Shown: positions 17,570 to 27,309, counted from the stretch's first letter. The stretch is DNA of 64,000 nucleotides from Rhodanobacter sp. C01 (GCF_002001045.1 NZ_MUNR01000009.1:248001-312000), one strand, 5' to 3'. The notes: a model not told the origin generated them from the sequence alone. Translations and numbers: made by a program.

Positions 17570-19138
17570 ATGGCTGCCATCTCCTCCGACGCCGCTCCCT
17601 CCGACGCCGCTCCCCTGAAGCCGTTGCAAGGCGGCATGCTGGCCCTGATGACGATCGCCGTCGCGTTCAGTACCTTCATGGAAGTGCTGGACATGACCAT
17701 CGTCAACGTGGCCGTGCCGCATATCGCCGGCAGCCTGGCGGTGAGCCCGAGCGAAGGCACCTGGGCGATCAGTTCGTACTCGATGGCCAGCGCGATCATG
17801 CAGCCGTTGACCGGCTGGATCGCCAGGCGCTTCGGCGAGGTGCGCACCTTCGTGGTCTCGGTCGCGCTGTTCGTGGTGTTTTCGATGCTGTGCGGCCTGG
17901 CCACCAGCATGCCGATGCTGGTGGTGGGCCGCTTGCTGCAGGGCGCCGGTTCCGGCCCGATGGTGTCGCTGGCATTGGCGCTGCTGCTGGCAAACTATCC
18001 CAAGAGCAAGCAAGGCATCGCACTGGCGCTGTGGGCGATGACCGTGGTGATCGCGCCCGTGCTGGGCCCGATCCTTGGCGGCTGGATCACCGACAATTTC
18101 ACCTGGCCGTGGATTTTCTACATCAACCTGCCGGTTGGCATCGGCGCCGCCGTAGTTACCTGGTTCCTGCTGCACAAGCGTGAATCGAAGACGGTGAAGG
18201 CTCCGATCGACGTGATCGGCCTGGTGCTGCTGGTGGCAGGCATCGGCTGCATGCAGTTCATGCTGGACAACGGCAACGACCACGACTGGTTCGCCTCGCC
18301 GCTGATCCTCACGCTGGGGCTGATCGCCCTGGTAAGCCTGAGTTTCCTGATCGCCTGGGAGCTCAACGCAAAGCATCCGGTGATCGACCTCTCGCTGTTC
18401 AAGCAACGCAACTTCACCATCGGCGTCAGTGCCATGTCATTCGGCATGCTGGCATTCTTCGCGATCAACGTGGTGTCGCCGCTGTGGCTGCAGACGACAC
18501 TGGGTTTCACCGCCAGCTGGTCCGGCATGACCAGTGCCTGGGTCGGCGTGCTCGCCTTCCTGCTGTCACCCGTGGTCGGCAGCATGCTGGGCAAATTCGA
18601 CCTGCGCGCGATGATCACAACGGCTTTCGTGATACTTGCCGGCACCTCGTTCTGGTTGTCCACCTACGACAGCAGCGCTTCCTACATCAGCATGGTCTGG
18701 CCGCGACTGGTGATGGGTCTGGGCATTCCACTCTTCTTCATTCCGCTGAACCAGATCTATCTTTCGGGCCTGCCAGCTGATCAGATCGCCAGTGCCTCGG
18801 GCCTGGCCAATTTCTTCCGCACGCTTGGCTCCAGCGTCTCCACGGCCCTGACCGTGACGCTATGGCAGCACCGTACCGAGTTCCACCATGCTTCGCTGAC
18901 CGAAAACATCACCGCAGCCGCGCCCGCGGCCACCGGATTCCTGCAGCAATTGAAAGGTGCCGGACTGGTCGGCCAGCGCGGACTGGCCGTGGTCGATCAA
19001 CTGATCAGCCGGGAAGCGGCCACGCTGGCGGTCAACGACGTGTTCTGGCTGTGTTCGGTCATCTTCATCTTCATGATTCCGTTGCTATGGCTGGCCAAAC
19101 CGCCGTTCGGCAGTGCCGGTAGCCCCGGAGGCCATTGA
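17570..19138 (+). CDS. emrB: EmrB-like DHA2-family MFS multidrug pump
   Basis: 522 residues with about 14 predicted helices, the DHA2 topology. TM1 contains MEVLDMTIVNVAVPHIAGSL with the proton-coupling Asp of EmrB/QacA proteins. The antiporter motif region is GAGSGPMVSLALALL and APVLGPILGGWI. It expels hydrophobic or uncoupler-like drugs through the adaptor and outer-membrane channel. It starts 15 bp after emrA. The transcript probably ends before phaR, but no strong terminator is seen. Confidence 0.92.
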   Translation: MAAISSDAAPSDAAPLKPLQGGMLALMTIAVAFSTFMEVLDMTIVNVAVPHIAGSLAVSPSEGTWAISSYSMASAIMQPLTGWIARRFGEVRTFVVSVALFVVFSMLCGLATSMPMLVVGRLLQGAGSGPMVSLALALLLANYPKSKQGIALALWAMTVVIAPVLGPILGGWITDNFTWPWIFYINLPVGIGAAVVTWFLLHKRESKTVKAPIDVIGLVLLVAGIGCMQFMLDNGNDHDWFASPLILTLGLIALVSLSFLIAWELNAKHPVIDLSLFKQRNFTIGVSAMSFGMLAFFAINVVSPLWLQTTLGFTASWSGMTSAWVGVLAFLLSPVVGSMLGKFDLRAMITTAFVILAGTSFWLSTYDSSASYISMVWPRLVMGLGIPLFFIPLNQIYLSGLPADQIASASGLANFFRTLGSSVSTALTVTLWQHRTEFHHASLTENITAAAPAATGFLQQLKGAGLVGQRGLAVVDQLISREAATLAVNDVFWLCSVIFIFMIPLLWLAKPPFGSAGSPGGH

Positions 19139-19142
19139 CCAA

Positions 19143-19177
19143 ATGCTGCAGATTGCTGCAGCCATAGGCTGCAGCAT
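19143..19177. promoter_or_regulatory. CTGCAG cluster upstream of phaR, candidate PhaR operator
   Basis: Three CTGCAG hexamers (19146, 19156, 19169) lie in 30 bp. The outer ones form a perfect 9-bp inverted repeat, ATGCTGCAG and CTGCAGCAT. PhaR of Paracoccus binds CTGC-GCAG type sequences, so this is a plausible autoregulatory site. The spacing differs from the published one, and the same element could instead be a hairpin at the end of the efflux operon. Confidence 0.45.
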
Positions 19178-19230
19178 GAATACCGGCCCACGGCTGGTGC
19201 GGCGCAATATCTTCTGCTAGCGTTCGCCGC

Positions 19231-19731
19231 ATGGCACAAACTAAACGCACCATCAAGAAGTATCCGAACCGGCGTCTTTACGACACGGAAATCTCCAGCT
19301 ATATCACGCTGGAGGAAGTCCGCCAGCTGGTGCTGGACAACGAGGATTTCGAGGTCCGCGATGCCAAGACCGGCGAGGATCTGACCCGCTCGGTCCTGCT
19401 GCAGATCATCTCCGAGCACGAGGACAAGGGGCAGCCGATGCTGTCGCCGCAGCTGCTCAGCCAGATCATCCGCTTCTATGGCGATTCGCTGCAGGGCTTC
19501 ATGGGACCCTATCTGGAGCGCAGCCTGCAGGTGTTCCTGGATCAGCAGACCCAGTTCCGCAGCCAGCTCAACAGCCTGATGGGGCAGACCCCGTGGAACA
19601 CGCTCAATGAGATGACCGAGCGCAACATGGCGGCCTTCCAGGCCATGCAGCGCGGACTGATCGATACTGCTGCCAAGGTCATGCCCACGCCGGCTGCCAG
19701 CAGCCGCAGCGGCAGCAAGAAGTCCGGCTGA
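19231..19731 (+). CDS. phaR: Polyhydroxyalkanoate synthesis repressor PhaR
   Basis: 166 residues. The N-terminal PHB/PHA accumulation regulator DNA-binding domain begins RTIKKYPNRRLYDTEISSYITLEEVRQLVLDNEDFEVRDAKTGEDLTR, almost invariant in this family. The C-terminal half has two PHB_acc segments (PMLSPQLLSQIIRFYGDSLQGFMGPYLERSL). PhaR senses PHB granules and represses phasin and synthesis genes. Its neighbour is acetoacetyl-CoA reductase. PHA synthase and thiolase are not in the window. Confidence 0.93.
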   Translation: MAQTKRTIKKYPNRRLYDTEISSYITLEEVRQLVLDNEDFEVRDAKTGEDLTRSVLLQIISEHEDKGQPMLSPQLLSQIIRFYGDSLQGFMGPYLERSLQVFLDQQTQFRSQLNSLMGQTPWNTLNEMTERNMAAFQAMQRGLIDTAAKVMPTPAASSRSGSKKSG

Positions 19732-19744
19732 TTCCAGCCCTACG

Positions 19745-19770
19745 ACGGCGCGTCTGACGCGCCGTTTGCT
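19745..19770 (+). terminator. Terminator after phaR
   Basis: ACGGCGCGT, CTG loop, ACGCGCCGT, followed by TTTGCTTGTTATT. A GC-rich stem with a moderately T-rich tail, 14 bp after the phaR stop, separating phaR from the reductase gene. Confidence 0.75.
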
Positions 19771-19791
19771 TGTTATTCCGGGTCGAGCGCT

Positions 19792-19810
19792 GCAGCACAG
19801 CATGTGCTGC
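19792..19810. promoter_or_regulatory. Second CTGC/GCAG inverted repeat upstream of phbB
   Basis: GCAGCAC, AGCAT, GTGCTGC: perfect 7-bp arms, with a CTGCAG hexamer overlapping the left arm at 19790-19795. The shared motif with the region upstream of phaR suggests that PhaR controls both genes. This is inferred from symmetry only. Confidence 0.4.
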
Positions 19811-19846
19811 CTTGCCGCATGACTGAAACCAAGGGGACGAAAACCC

Positions 19847-20608
19847 ATGAGCGAAACGGCTCTCCCAAAGCGGGTGGCGGTGGTTACCGGCGGCATCGGC
19901 GGACTCGGCACGGCGATCTGCCGCCAGCTGGCCCAGGCCGGCTGCAAGGTCATCGCAGTGGATCTGGCCGCACGCGATGAGCGCGTCGTGGCATTTCACC
20001 AGGAACTGGCCGCTTTCAACGGTGCGATCACCTTCGAGGCCGCTGACGTCAGCAACTTCGACGACTGCCTGCAGTTGACCGCGCGCATCGAGCAGGAGCA
20101 TGGCAGCATCGACGTGCTGGTCAACGCCGCCGGCATCACCCGCGACGCCAGCCTGCGCAAGATGTCGCCGCAACAGTGGCACGAGCTGATGCGGGTGAAT
20201 CTCGACGGCGTATTCAACATGTGCCGCAACGTGGTCGACGGCATGACTACGCGCGGCTTCGGCCGCATCGTCAACATCAGCTCGGTGAACGGCCAGACCG
20301 GCCAGTTCGGCCAGACCAACTACTCCGCCGCCAAGGCCGGCGTGCACGGCTTCAGCATGGCGCTGGCGCGCGAAACCGCACGCAAGGGCGTCACTGTAAA
20401 TACGGTATCGCCGGGTTACTGCGACACGCCGATGGTCGCCGCAGTCGCCGACGACATTCGCGCACAGATCATCGCCGACATCCCGGTAGGCCGCCTCGGC
20501 GCTCCGGCCGACATCGCCCGCGCGGTGAACTTCCTCGCCGCCGACGACGCCGGCTACATCACCGGCATCAACCTGCCGGTCAACGGCGGCTACTTCATGA
20601 GCTTCTGA
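19847..20608 (+). CDS. phbB: NADPH-dependent acetoacetyl-CoA reductase (SDR)
   Basis: 253 residues. The cofactor motif is TGGIGGLG (about 15-22), with NAAG at 93-96 and catalytic Ser near 145 with YSAAK (Y159, K163). The SVNGQTGQFGQTNYSAAKAG segment and C-terminal GGYFMSF are typical of PhaB/PhbB. It reduces acetoacetyl-CoA to (R)-3-hydroxybutyryl-CoA for PHB synthesis. An AAGGGGACG ribosome-binding site precedes the ATG. A FabG-like role cannot be excluded from sequence, but adjacency to phaR favours PHB. Confidence 0.88.
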   Translation: MSETALPKRVAVVTGGIGGLGTAICRQLAQAGCKVIAVDLAARDERVVAFHQELAAFNGAITFEAADVSNFDDCLQLTARIEQEHGSIDVLVNAAGITRDASLRKMSPQQWHELMRVNLDGVFNMCRNVVDGMTTRGFGRIVNISSVNGQTGQFGQTNYSAAKAGVHGFSMALARETARKGVTVNTVSPGYCDTPMVAAVADDIRAQIIADIPVGRLGAPADIARAVNFLAADDAGYITGINLPVNGGYFMSF

Positions 20609-20622
20609 GCGGGCCCCCACAG

Positions 20623-20641
20623 ATCCCGGCACTGCCGGGAT
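20623..20641 (+). terminator. Possible weak terminator after phbB
   Basis: ATCCCGGC, ACT loop, GCCGGGAT is a perfect 8-bp stem 14 bp after the phbB stop. Only two T residues follow, so termination efficiency is doubtful. Confidence 0.4.
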
Positions 20642-20696
20642 TGCAGTCACGCGCCGCTTGCGGAACAGTGGGCGGACACTCTTCACGGATCGCAAC

Positions 20697-22100
20697 ATGG
20701 CGCAGCAACCCATCACCCTTATCGGCGGCGGTCTGGTTGGCGCCTTGCTGGCGCAGCAGTTGGCGCAGCGCGGTTTTGCTGTCGAAGTTTATGAAAAGCG
20801 TGCCGACCCGCGGCTGGCTGGCTTTCTAGGCGGTCGTTCGATCAACCTAGCATTGGCCGAACGCGGCCTGCAGGCCCTGCGCACGGCAGGGCTGGCCGAC
20901 GACGTATTGCAGCGGGCAGTGATGATGCGCGGTCGCATGGTGCATACCCGCGATGGCGACAGCGGTCTGCAACGCTATGGCGTCGACGACAGCGAAGTGA
21001 TCTGGTCGGTCTCGCGCGGGGCGCTCAACATGCTCTTGCTGGATGCCGCCGAGGCAGCCGGCGTGCGGTTTCATTTCGGACAGTCGCTGGTACATGCCGA
21101 CTTCGACCAGCAACGCATCCGGCTGGCCGATGCATCAGGCGTGGAACGAGACCTTTCGATCAGCATGCTGATCGGTGCCGACGGCGCCGGCTCGGCGGTG
21201 CGTGCCGCAATGAACGCATGCAGCCCATTGGCCGAGCGCATCGAGTCGCTCGGCCACGGCTACAAGGAACTGGAAATCCCACCTGCGGGCGAGCTGCCTG
21301 CCGCCGTGCTGCAGCTCAGCGGCGGCCACGCCCAGTTCGCGCTGGAACCGCACGCGCTGCACATCTGGCCGCGCGGCGGCTACATGTGCATCGCGCTGCC
21401 GAATACCGAGGGCAGTTTCACCGTCACCTTGTTCCTGCCGGCGCAAGGGGCGGCACCGAGTTTCGCCACCCTGCCCGATGCAGCCGCCGGCGCCGCCTTT
21501 TTCAGCGAACAGTTTCCGGACCTGCTGCCGCTGATCCCGAACTTCCATGAGGACTACGACAGCCATCCGGTCGGCACCCTGTCCACGCTGTATCTGGATC
21601 GCTGGCATCTGGACGGTCGTGCCCTGCTGATCGGCGATGCCGCCCACGCGATCGTGCCGTTCCACGGCCAGGGCATGAACTGCGGATTCGAGGACACCGT
21701 GGTGCTGGCGAACCTGCTGGCTGCCGCACCGGACGACGGCGCCGAGGTCTTCGCCGAATTCCAGCGCGTGCGCCAGCCGAACGCGAACGCCATCGCCGCG
21801 ATGGCTCTGGAAAACTACATCGAGATGCGCGACTCGGTGGCCGATCCCCACTACCTGGCCAAGCGCGAACTCGGCGCGCTGCTGGCCACCCGCATTCCCG
21901 CCCACTACATGGCACGCTACCGCATGGTGACCTTCACCCATCTTCCCTATGCGTATGCGCTGGAACGTGGTCGTGCACAGGATCAGTTGCTGGAGCAGCT
22001 GCTGCGCGAAAACCCGAACGTGGCGACCATCGACATCGACGCCGCTGCCCAGCTGTTCCAGACCACGCTGGCCCCGCTACCGGCGCTGCGCCATGGATGA
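20697..22100 (+). CDS. kmo: Kynurenine 3-monooxygenase
   Basis: 467 residues. The FAD-binding motif is ITLIGGGLVGALLAQQLAQRG at the N-terminus. GRSINLALAERGLQAL and the late GDAAHAIVPFHGQGMNCGFED segment are hallmarks of KMO. It hydroxylates L-kynurenine to 3-hydroxykynurenine using NADPH and O2, towards quinolinate and NAD in Xanthomonadales. The start is the ATG at 20697; an in-frame upstream ATG at 20658 has no family support. The next gene overlaps it by 8 bp. No other kynurenine-pathway gene is present here. Confidence 0.93.
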   Translation: MAQQPITLIGGGLVGALLAQQLAQRGFAVEVYEKRADPRLAGFLGGRSINLALAERGLQALRTAGLADDVLQRAVMMRGRMVHTRDGDSGLQRYGVDDSEVIWSVSRGALNMLLLDAAEAAGVRFHFGQSLVHADFDQQRIRLADASGVERDLSISMLIGADGAGSAVRAAMNACSPLAERIESLGHGYKELEIPPAGELPAAVLQLSGGHAQFALEPHALHIWPRGGYMCIALPNTEGSFTVTLFLPAQGAAPSFATLPDAAAGAAFFSEQFPDLLPLIPNFHEDYDSHPVGTLSTLYLDRWHLDGRALLIGDAAHAIVPFHGQGMNCGFEDTVVLANLLAAAPDDGAEVFAEFQRVRQPNANAIAAMALENYIEMRDSVADPHYLAKRELGALLATRIPAHYMARYRMVTFTHLPYAYALERGRAQDQLLEQLLRENPNVATIDIDAAAQLFQTTLAPLPALRHG

Positions 22101-22500
22101 GGCCCTGCTGGAAGCGTTCCGCTCCACGACCTACCACGTCTGCATCGACACGGTGAACTGGGCAACCCTGCGGATCGACCTGCCGTTGCCAGTCGCGCTT
22201 GCCGGCGTGGTCGGCATGCGCTCGTGGGCTTTCATCACCGCCTGGAATCCACAGGCGCGACGACGCCCGCCGGCAGAGAACCTGGCCGCCCAGCGCGAGC
22301 TGCTGGCGGCTCTGCAGGCGCAGCCTGCCGCCGTCGTGCTGCCCGCCATCGGCGTGGGCAGCAGTGGCTGGAGCGAGCCCAGCCTGTTCGCCATCGGTCC
22401 CGACGTCGCCACGTTCGACAGGCTGGCCAAGGCACACAGACAACTGGCTTACGTGCACGGCGAGGCTGCCAGCGCCGCTCTTTTGCGCATGCTGGACTGA
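22093..22500 (+). CDS. DUF3293 domain protein
   Basis: 135 residues, starting MDEALLEAFRSTTYHV inside the last codons of kmo. The conserved DUF3293 features are WAFITAWNPQ, an R-x-x-L helix, and EPSLFAIG. The biochemical function of the family is unknown. The overlap with kmo indicates co-translation, but a link to kynurenine metabolism is not established. Confidence 0.75.
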   Translation: MDEALLEAFRSTTYHVCIDTVNWATLRIDLPLPVALAGVVGMRSWAFITAWNPQARRRPPAENLAAQRELLAALQAQPAAVVLPAIGVGSSGWSEPSLFAIGPDVATFDRLAKAHRQLAYVHGEAASAALLRMLD

Positions 22501-22560
22501 GTCTTCAGCGGCAGTGCGCCGCATGGACAAGCACCCACGGCATTGCGGACAATCAAGGCA

Positions 22561-23196
22561 ATGACCGCCGCAAACACCGCCGTGCCCCTGCTCGAAGCAC
22601 GGGCCTTGAGCTTTCTTCGCCAGGACGAACCGGTGTTCGCGCCGCTGGATTTCCAGCTGCATGCGGGCGAACTGGCACTGGTCGAAGGCGACAACGGCAG
22701 CGGCAAGACCACCTTGCTGCGCATCCTCGCCGGGCTGCTGCATGTCGGCGAGGGTGAGTTGCACTGGCGCGGCGAACCGATGCAACGCGATACCTGCACT
22801 GGCGAAATCCTGTTCCTCGGCCATCAGCTCGGCCTCAAGGCCGACCTCAGTCCACGCGAGAACCTGCGGATCGCCGCCGGCCTGTTCGGTTGCCGCGACG
22901 GTATCGGCGTGGCGATGGTGCTGGATCGGATCGGCCTGCGCGGCTACGAGGACGAACCGGTGCGTCGGCTGTCCGCCGGCCAGAAGAAACGCGCCGCACT
23001 GGCGCGGCTGCTGTTGCTGCCGGCCACGCTGTGGTTGCTTGACGAGCCCTACGCCAATCTCGATCGCATCGGCATCGCCCTGGTCAATCAGCTGCTGGAA
23101 ACGCACACCGCCGCCGGCGGTGCCGCGCTGGTCACCAGCCACGGCGCGGTGAGTTTCCATGGCGGCGAACCGCGGCATATCCGGATGCACGCATGA
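22561..23196 (+). CDS. ccmA: Heme exporter ATPase CcmA
   Basis: 211 residues. Walker A is GDNGSGKTT, the signature is RLSAGQKKRAALARLLLL and Walker B is LWLLDEPYANLD. It powers release of holo-CcmE from the CcmCDE complex during cytochrome c maturation. The ATG at 22561 has a weak AAGG upstream; a TTG 18 bp earlier is less likely. It is the first gene of ccmABCDEFGHI, and ccmB starts in an ATGA overlap with its stop. Confidence 0.92.
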   Translation: MTAANTAVPLLEARALSFLRQDEPVFAPLDFQLHAGELALVEGDNGSGKTTLLRILAGLLHVGEGELHWRGEPMQRDTCTGEILFLGHQLGLKADLSPRENLRIAAGLFGCRDGIGVAMVLDRIGLRGYEDEPVRRLSAGQKKRAALARLLLLPATLWLLDEPYANLDRIGIALVNQLLETHTAAGGAALVTSHGAVSFHGGEPRHIRMHA

Positions 23197-23879
23197 ACCG
23201 TCCAGGCGTTGCCACCGCCTGCGCCGCGATGCTGCGGCGCGACCTCACCCTGGCCTGGCGCCGGCGCGGCGATATCGCCATGCCGGTGCTGTACGCGCTG
23301 ATCGTGACGATGCTGTTCCCGTTTGCACTGGGGCCGGAGGACACCCTGCTGCAGCGGATCGCCGGCGGCGTGGTGCTGGTCACCGTGCTGCTGGCGATGC
23401 TGCTGGCGCTGGATGCGATGTTCTCCAGCGATATCGAGGACGGCTCGCTGGAGCAACTGGTGCTGGCACCACAACCGCTGGCGCTGATGCTGGGCATGAA
23501 GATCCTCGCCCACTGGCTCACCACCGCGCTGCCGCTGATCGTGATCGCGCCGCTCCTGGCCGCGATGCTGCACCTGCCCGGCGCGGTGATTCCGGTGCTG
23601 CTGCTGGCCCTGTTGCTGGCCACGCCGCTGCTCAGTCTTCTTGGTGCCGTACTGGTCGCGCTAACGGCCGGCACACGGCGCTCTGGTATGCTTCTCGCCT
23701 TGATGTTGCTGCCTTTGTGCATGCCGGCCGTGATCTTTGCCGCCGGCGCCGTGGCAGCCGCCCAACAGGGACTGCCGTGGCTCGCGCCGATCGCCTGGCT
23801 CGCGGCCGCCTTGGTGCTGGCTGTGGTGCTGGCGCCGCTGGCCTGCGCGGCGGCCCTTCGTATTGCCCTGGATGCCTGA
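23193..23879 (+). CDS. ccmB: Heme exporter membrane protein CcmB
   Basis: 228 residues, six predicted helices, with the conserved MLRRDLTLAWRRRGD start and the DGSLEQLVLAPQPL loop of CcmB. It is the permease partner of CcmA. The start overlaps the ccmA stop, and ccmC follows after 6 bp. Confidence 0.93.
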   Translation: MNRPGVATACAAMLRRDLTLAWRRRGDIAMPVLYALIVTMLFPFALGPEDTLLQRIAGGVVLVTVLLAMLLALDAMFSSDIEDGSLEQLVLAPQPLALMLGMKILAHWLTTALPLIVIAPLLAAMLHLPGAVIPVLLLALLLATPLLSLLGAVLVALTAGTRRSGMLLALMLLPLCMPAVIFAAGAVAAAQQGLPWLAPIAWLAAALVLAVVLAPLACAAALRIALDA

Positions 23880-23885
23880 CTGTTT

Positions 23886-24644
23886 ATGTCTAGCTGGATC
23901 CCCCTCTGGTTGCACAAACTCGGCTCACCGCCGACGTTCTACCGCTTTGCCGGCACGCTGCGGCCGTGGGCAATGGGGCTGGCGCTGCTGCTCGGCGCCA
24001 TCGCGCTGTACGGCGGCCTCGTGCTGGCGCCAGCCGACTACCAGCAGGGCGATGCCTACCGGATCATCTTCATCCACGTGCCCAGCGCGTGGATGAGCAT
24101 GTTCATCTATGCGGTGATGGGCGTGGCCTCGTTCATCGCGCTGGTATGGCGGATCAAGCTGGCCGAGGTGGTGGCGATGGAATCGGCGCCGATCGGTGCG
24201 GCGTTCACCTTCATCACCCTTGTCACCGGCTCCCTGTGGGGCAAGCCGATGTGGGGCACCTGGTGGACGTGGGATGCGCGGCTCACGTCCGAGCTGGTGC
24301 TGCTGTTCCTCTATCTGGGCGTGATCGGGCTGTACCACGCGTTCGAGGATCGTCGGCAGGGCGCGCGCGCCGCCGCTTTCCTGGCGATCATCGGCATCAT
24401 CAACGTGCCGATCGTGCATTTCTCGGTGAACTGGTGGAACACCTTGCACCAGGGCAGCACGGTCAACATTTTCGGCAAGTCGAAGATGTCCTGGGACATG
24501 CTGTGGCCGCTGCTGACGATGATGCTGGCGACCAAGTTCTATTACGTCGCCAGCCTGTTCAACCGCGTGCGCACCGACCTGCTGGCGCTGGAAGGCGGCA
24601 AGGACTGGGTGCGCAAGATCGCCGAAGACGAGGCAAAGTCATGA
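23886..24644 (+). CDS. ccmC: Heme handling protein CcmC
   Basis: 252 residues, six helices. The periplasmic tryptophan-rich WWD motif reads WGKPMWGTWWTWDARLTSELVL. Flanking histidines in FIHVPSAWMSM and VHFSVNWWNTLHQG bind heme axially. It loads heme onto CcmE. The stop overlaps ccmD (ATGA). Confidence 0.95.
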   Translation: MSSWIPLWLHKLGSPPTFYRFAGTLRPWAMGLALLLGAIALYGGLVLAPADYQQGDAYRIIFIHVPSAWMSMFIYAVMGVASFIALVWRIKLAEVVAMESAPIGAAFTFITLVTGSLWGKPMWGTWWTWDARLTSELVLLFLYLGVIGLYHAFEDRRQGARAAAFLAIIGIINVPIVHFSVNWWNTLHQGSTVNIFGKSKMSWDMLWPLLTMMLATKFYYVASLFNRVRTDLLALEGGKDWVRKIAEDEAKS

Positions 24645-24844
24645 GTGCCTTGCAAGCCTTCTTTGCGATGGGTGGTTATGCGATCTACGTGTGGCCAGCC
24701 TACGCACTGTTCTTCATCGTGCTGATCGCCGACACCATCGCACCTGGCGTGCGCCGCCGCCGCGTACTGCGCGAACTTCGCGCCAGGCTGGCGCGTCAAA
24801 GCGTGCGTCAGAATCGCAACTCTCCTGCCCCGCCGTCGCCCTGA
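24641..24844 (+). CDS. ccmD: Heme exporter small subunit CcmD
   Basis: 67 residues, easily missed because it lies at the end of a longer open frame. It starts MSALQAFFAMGGYAIYVWPAYAL, with a single membrane helix and a basic cytoplasmic tail (RRRRVLRELRARLARQ), which is the CcmD pattern. It stabilises the CcmC-CcmE complex and allows release of holo-CcmE. Confidence 0.9.
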   Translation: MSALQAFFAMGGYAIYVWPAYALFFIVLIADTIAPGVRRRRVLRELRARLARQSVRQNRNSPAPPSP

Positions 24845-24862
24845 CCGGAACGATCCACGAGC

Positions 24863-25336
24863 ATGCCCATGAACCCCACCCGTAAACGCCGGCTTACCAT
24901 CGTCGTCCTGATTGTCGCGGCCGCTGCGCTGGCGGTTGGCCTGGGCGTATATGCGCTGCAGAACAACATGAACTACCTGCTCACGCCGAGCCAGGTGCAA
25001 TCGGGGCAAGCCAACGATTACAAGACGTTCCGCCTCGGCGGCATGGTCAAGGCCGGCTCGATCCAGCGCAGCAGTGACTCGCTCAAGGTCACCTTCACCG
25101 TGGTCGATGCCGGCGGCGCGATGCCGGTGGAATACACCGGCATCCTGCCCGACCTGTTCCGCGACAACCAGTCGGTGATCGCCACCGGCCACATGGACGG
25201 CGCGCGCTTCGTCGCCACCGAAGTGCTGGCCAAGCATGACGAGACCTACATGCCGAAAGAGCTGAAAGACGCGATGGCCAAGGCGCACGCGGACAAGAAA
25301 GTCAGCGAAGAATCCGCGCAGGGCGACATGCCATGA
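24863..25336 (+). CDS. ccmE: Cytochrome c heme chaperone CcmE
   Basis: 157 residues from the first ATG; a second ATG two codons on is equally possible. A basic N-terminus and one membrane anchor are followed by an OB-fold domain. The covalent heme-binding His is in KHDETYMP (H125) with Y129 following, the classical H-x-x-x-Y form. It carries heme from CcmC to CcmF/H. Confidence 0.94.
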   Translation: MPMNPTRKRRLTIVVLIVAAAALAVGLGVYALQNNMNYLLTPSQVQSGQANDYKTFRLGGMVKAGSIQRSSDSLKVTFTVVDAGGAMPVEYTGILPDLFRDNQSVIATGHMDGARFVATEVLAKHDETYMPKELKDAMAKAHADKKVSEESAQGDMP

Positions 25337-27309
25337 CCCCGGAACTCGGCCAGCTCGCGCTGATCCTCGCCCTGCTGCTGGCGCTGGCACAGGGCATCCT
25401 GCCGATGCTCGGCGCGTGGCACGGCAACCGCGCATTGATGGCGGTGGCGCGTCCTGCTGCGGCTGGGCAGGCCGTGTTCGTGGCGCTCGCGTTCGGCATC
25501 CTGGTGTGGGCGTTCGTGCATTTCGATTTCTCGGTGCAGTACGTGGCCGACAATTCGAACCTGGCGCTGCCGTGGTACTACCGCATCGCCGCGGTGTGGG
25601 GCGCACATGAGGGTTCGCTGCTGCTGTGGATCTTCATTCTCAACGTGTGGACGGTGGCACTGGCCGCGTTCAGCCAGAAGCTGCCGGAAGTGTTCGCCGC
25701 GCGCGTGCTGGCGGTGATGGGACTGATCGCGGTGGGTTTCCTCGCCTTCATCATCTTCACCTCGAATCCGTTCGGACGGCTGCTGCCGATGCCGGGCGAC
25801 GGCGCCGACCTGAACCCGGTGCTGCAGGATCCGGGCATGACGTTCCACCCGCCGGTGCTGTACACCGGCTACGTCGGCTTCTCGGTGGCGTTCGCGTTCT
25901 CGATCGCCGCCCTGCTCGGTGGTGGGCTGGAGCAGGCCTGGGTGCGCTGGGCGCGGCCGTGGACGAATATCGCCTGGGCCTTCCTCACCCTCGGCATCGT
26001 CGCCGGCAGCTGGTGGGCGTATGCGGAACTGGGCTGGGGCGGCTGGTGGTTCTGGGATCCGGTGGAAAACGCCAGCTTCATGCCCTGGCTGGTCGGTGCC
26101 GCGCTGATCCACGCGCAGGCGATCACCGAGAAGCGTGGCGGCCTGCGCGCCTGGACGATCCTGCTGTCGATCTTCGCGTTCTCGCTCTCCCTGCTCGGCA
26201 CCTTCCTGGTGCGCTCGGGCGTGCTCACCTCGGTGCATGCATTCGCCTCCGATCCACGCCGCGGCATCTTCATCCTGATTTTCCTGACCCTCGTGGTCGG
26301 CGGCTCGCTGCTGCTTTACGCACTGCGTGCGCCAAAGGTAGCCAGCGGCAAACCGTTCAAGCCGGTCTCGCGCGAAAGCGCCCTGCTGATCGGCAACCTG
26401 ATGTTCGCGGTGGCCGCGGCGATGGTGCTGCTGGGTACGCTGTTCCCGCTGATCGGGGATGCGCTGAACCTGGGCCGGATCTCGGTCGGGCCGCCCTACT
26501 TCGGCTTCCTGTTTCCGTTGCTGATGCTGCCGGTGGTGTTGCTGCTGCCGTTCGGGCCGTTCCTGCGCTGGGGCAAGGGCGAAGCGCTCATGCTGAAACA
26601 GATCTTGCTGCGTGCCGGCATCGCCGCCGCGGCGTGCGCTATCGTGGCGGCGTTCTTCGTCGACGGTCAGCTCAAGGCGATCGCCGGCGTGGCCGCCGCG
26701 GTATGGATTGTCGCCGGCGTGCTGCTGTATGCGTACAAACGCTGGCGCGAGATGCCGCGCGGCCGGCGTTATCCGGCCGAGATGGCCGGCATGCTGCTCG
26801 CGCATCTGGGCGTGGGCGTGTTCATGGCCGGCGTGCTGCTGTCCGAGTCGCTCAGCGTGACCAGCGACGTGCGGATGGCGCCGGGACAGACCGAACACAT
26901 CGGCGGCTACGACTTCCGCTTCGACGGCGTGCATCGCGCCAGCGGACCGAACTGGCGTGCCGATCAGGGCGTGATCACGGTGACCCGCGATGGTCGCCAG
27001 CTCACCGTGATGCATCCGCAGAAGCGCACCTACCTGCGCGGCCAGGTGCAGACCGAATCGGCGGTGGACGCCGGCATCTTCCGCGACCTGTATGTGGCGC
27101 TGGGCGAGCCGATGGATGCGAACAAGGTCGAGGACGCGTGGTCGCTGCGGCTGTACTACAAGCCGTTCATCCGCTGGATCTGGGGTGGCGGCCTGTTGAT
27201 GATGCTGGGCGGTTTTGTCTGTGCTGCCGACAAGCGCTTCCGCCTCAAGCGTGCAGCCGCCGATGCCGTAGCCGCCGAAAGTCTGCAGGTGCAGGAGACG
27301 CATGCATGA
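25333..27309 (+). CDS. ccmF: Cytochrome c heme lyase CcmF
   Basis: 658 residues, about 15 helices. The WWD motif is [25 protein letters not shown], with flanking heme-ligand histidines. The C-terminal periplasmic domain and last helix are complete. It attaches heme to apocytochrome cysteines with CcmH/I. It overlaps ccmE and ccmG by four bases each. Confidence 0.96.
   Translation: MTPELGQLALILALLLALAQGILPMLGAWHGNRALMAVARPAAAGQAVFVALAFGILVWAFVHFDFSVQYVADNSNLALPWYYRIAAVWGAHEGSLLLWIFILNVWTVALAAFSQKLPEVFAARVLAVMGLIAVGFLAFIIFTSNPFGRLLPMPGDGADLNPVLQDPGMTFHPPVLYTGYVGFSVAFAFSIAALLGGGLEQAWVRWARPWTNIAWAFLTLGIVAGSWWAYAELGWGGWWFWDPVENASFMPWLVGAALIHAQAITEKRGGLRAWTILLSIFAFSLSLLGTFLVRSGVLTSVHAFASDPRRGIFILIFLTLVVGGSLLLYALRAPKVASGKPFKPVSRESALLIGNLMFAVAAAMVLLGTLFPLIGDALNLGRISVGPPYFGFLFPLLMLPVVLLLPFGPFLRWGKGEALMLKQILLRAGIAAAACAIVAAFFVDGQLKAIAGVAAAVWIVAGVLLYAYKRWREMPRGRRYPAEMAGMLLAHLGVGVFMAGVLLSESLSVTSDVRMAPGQTEHIGGYDFRFDGVHRASGPNWRADQGVITVTRDGRQLTVMHPQKRTYLRGQVQTESAVDAGIFRDLYVALGEPMDANKVEDAWSLRLYYKPFIRWIWGGGLLMMLGGFVCAADKRFRLKRAAADAVAAESLQVQETHA

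Noticed and set aside
25246..27303. Long minus-strand open frame opposite ccmF
   Set aside because: Antisense shadow of a GC-rich gene; Arg/His/Gln-rich translation with no domain, and ccmF is unambiguous.
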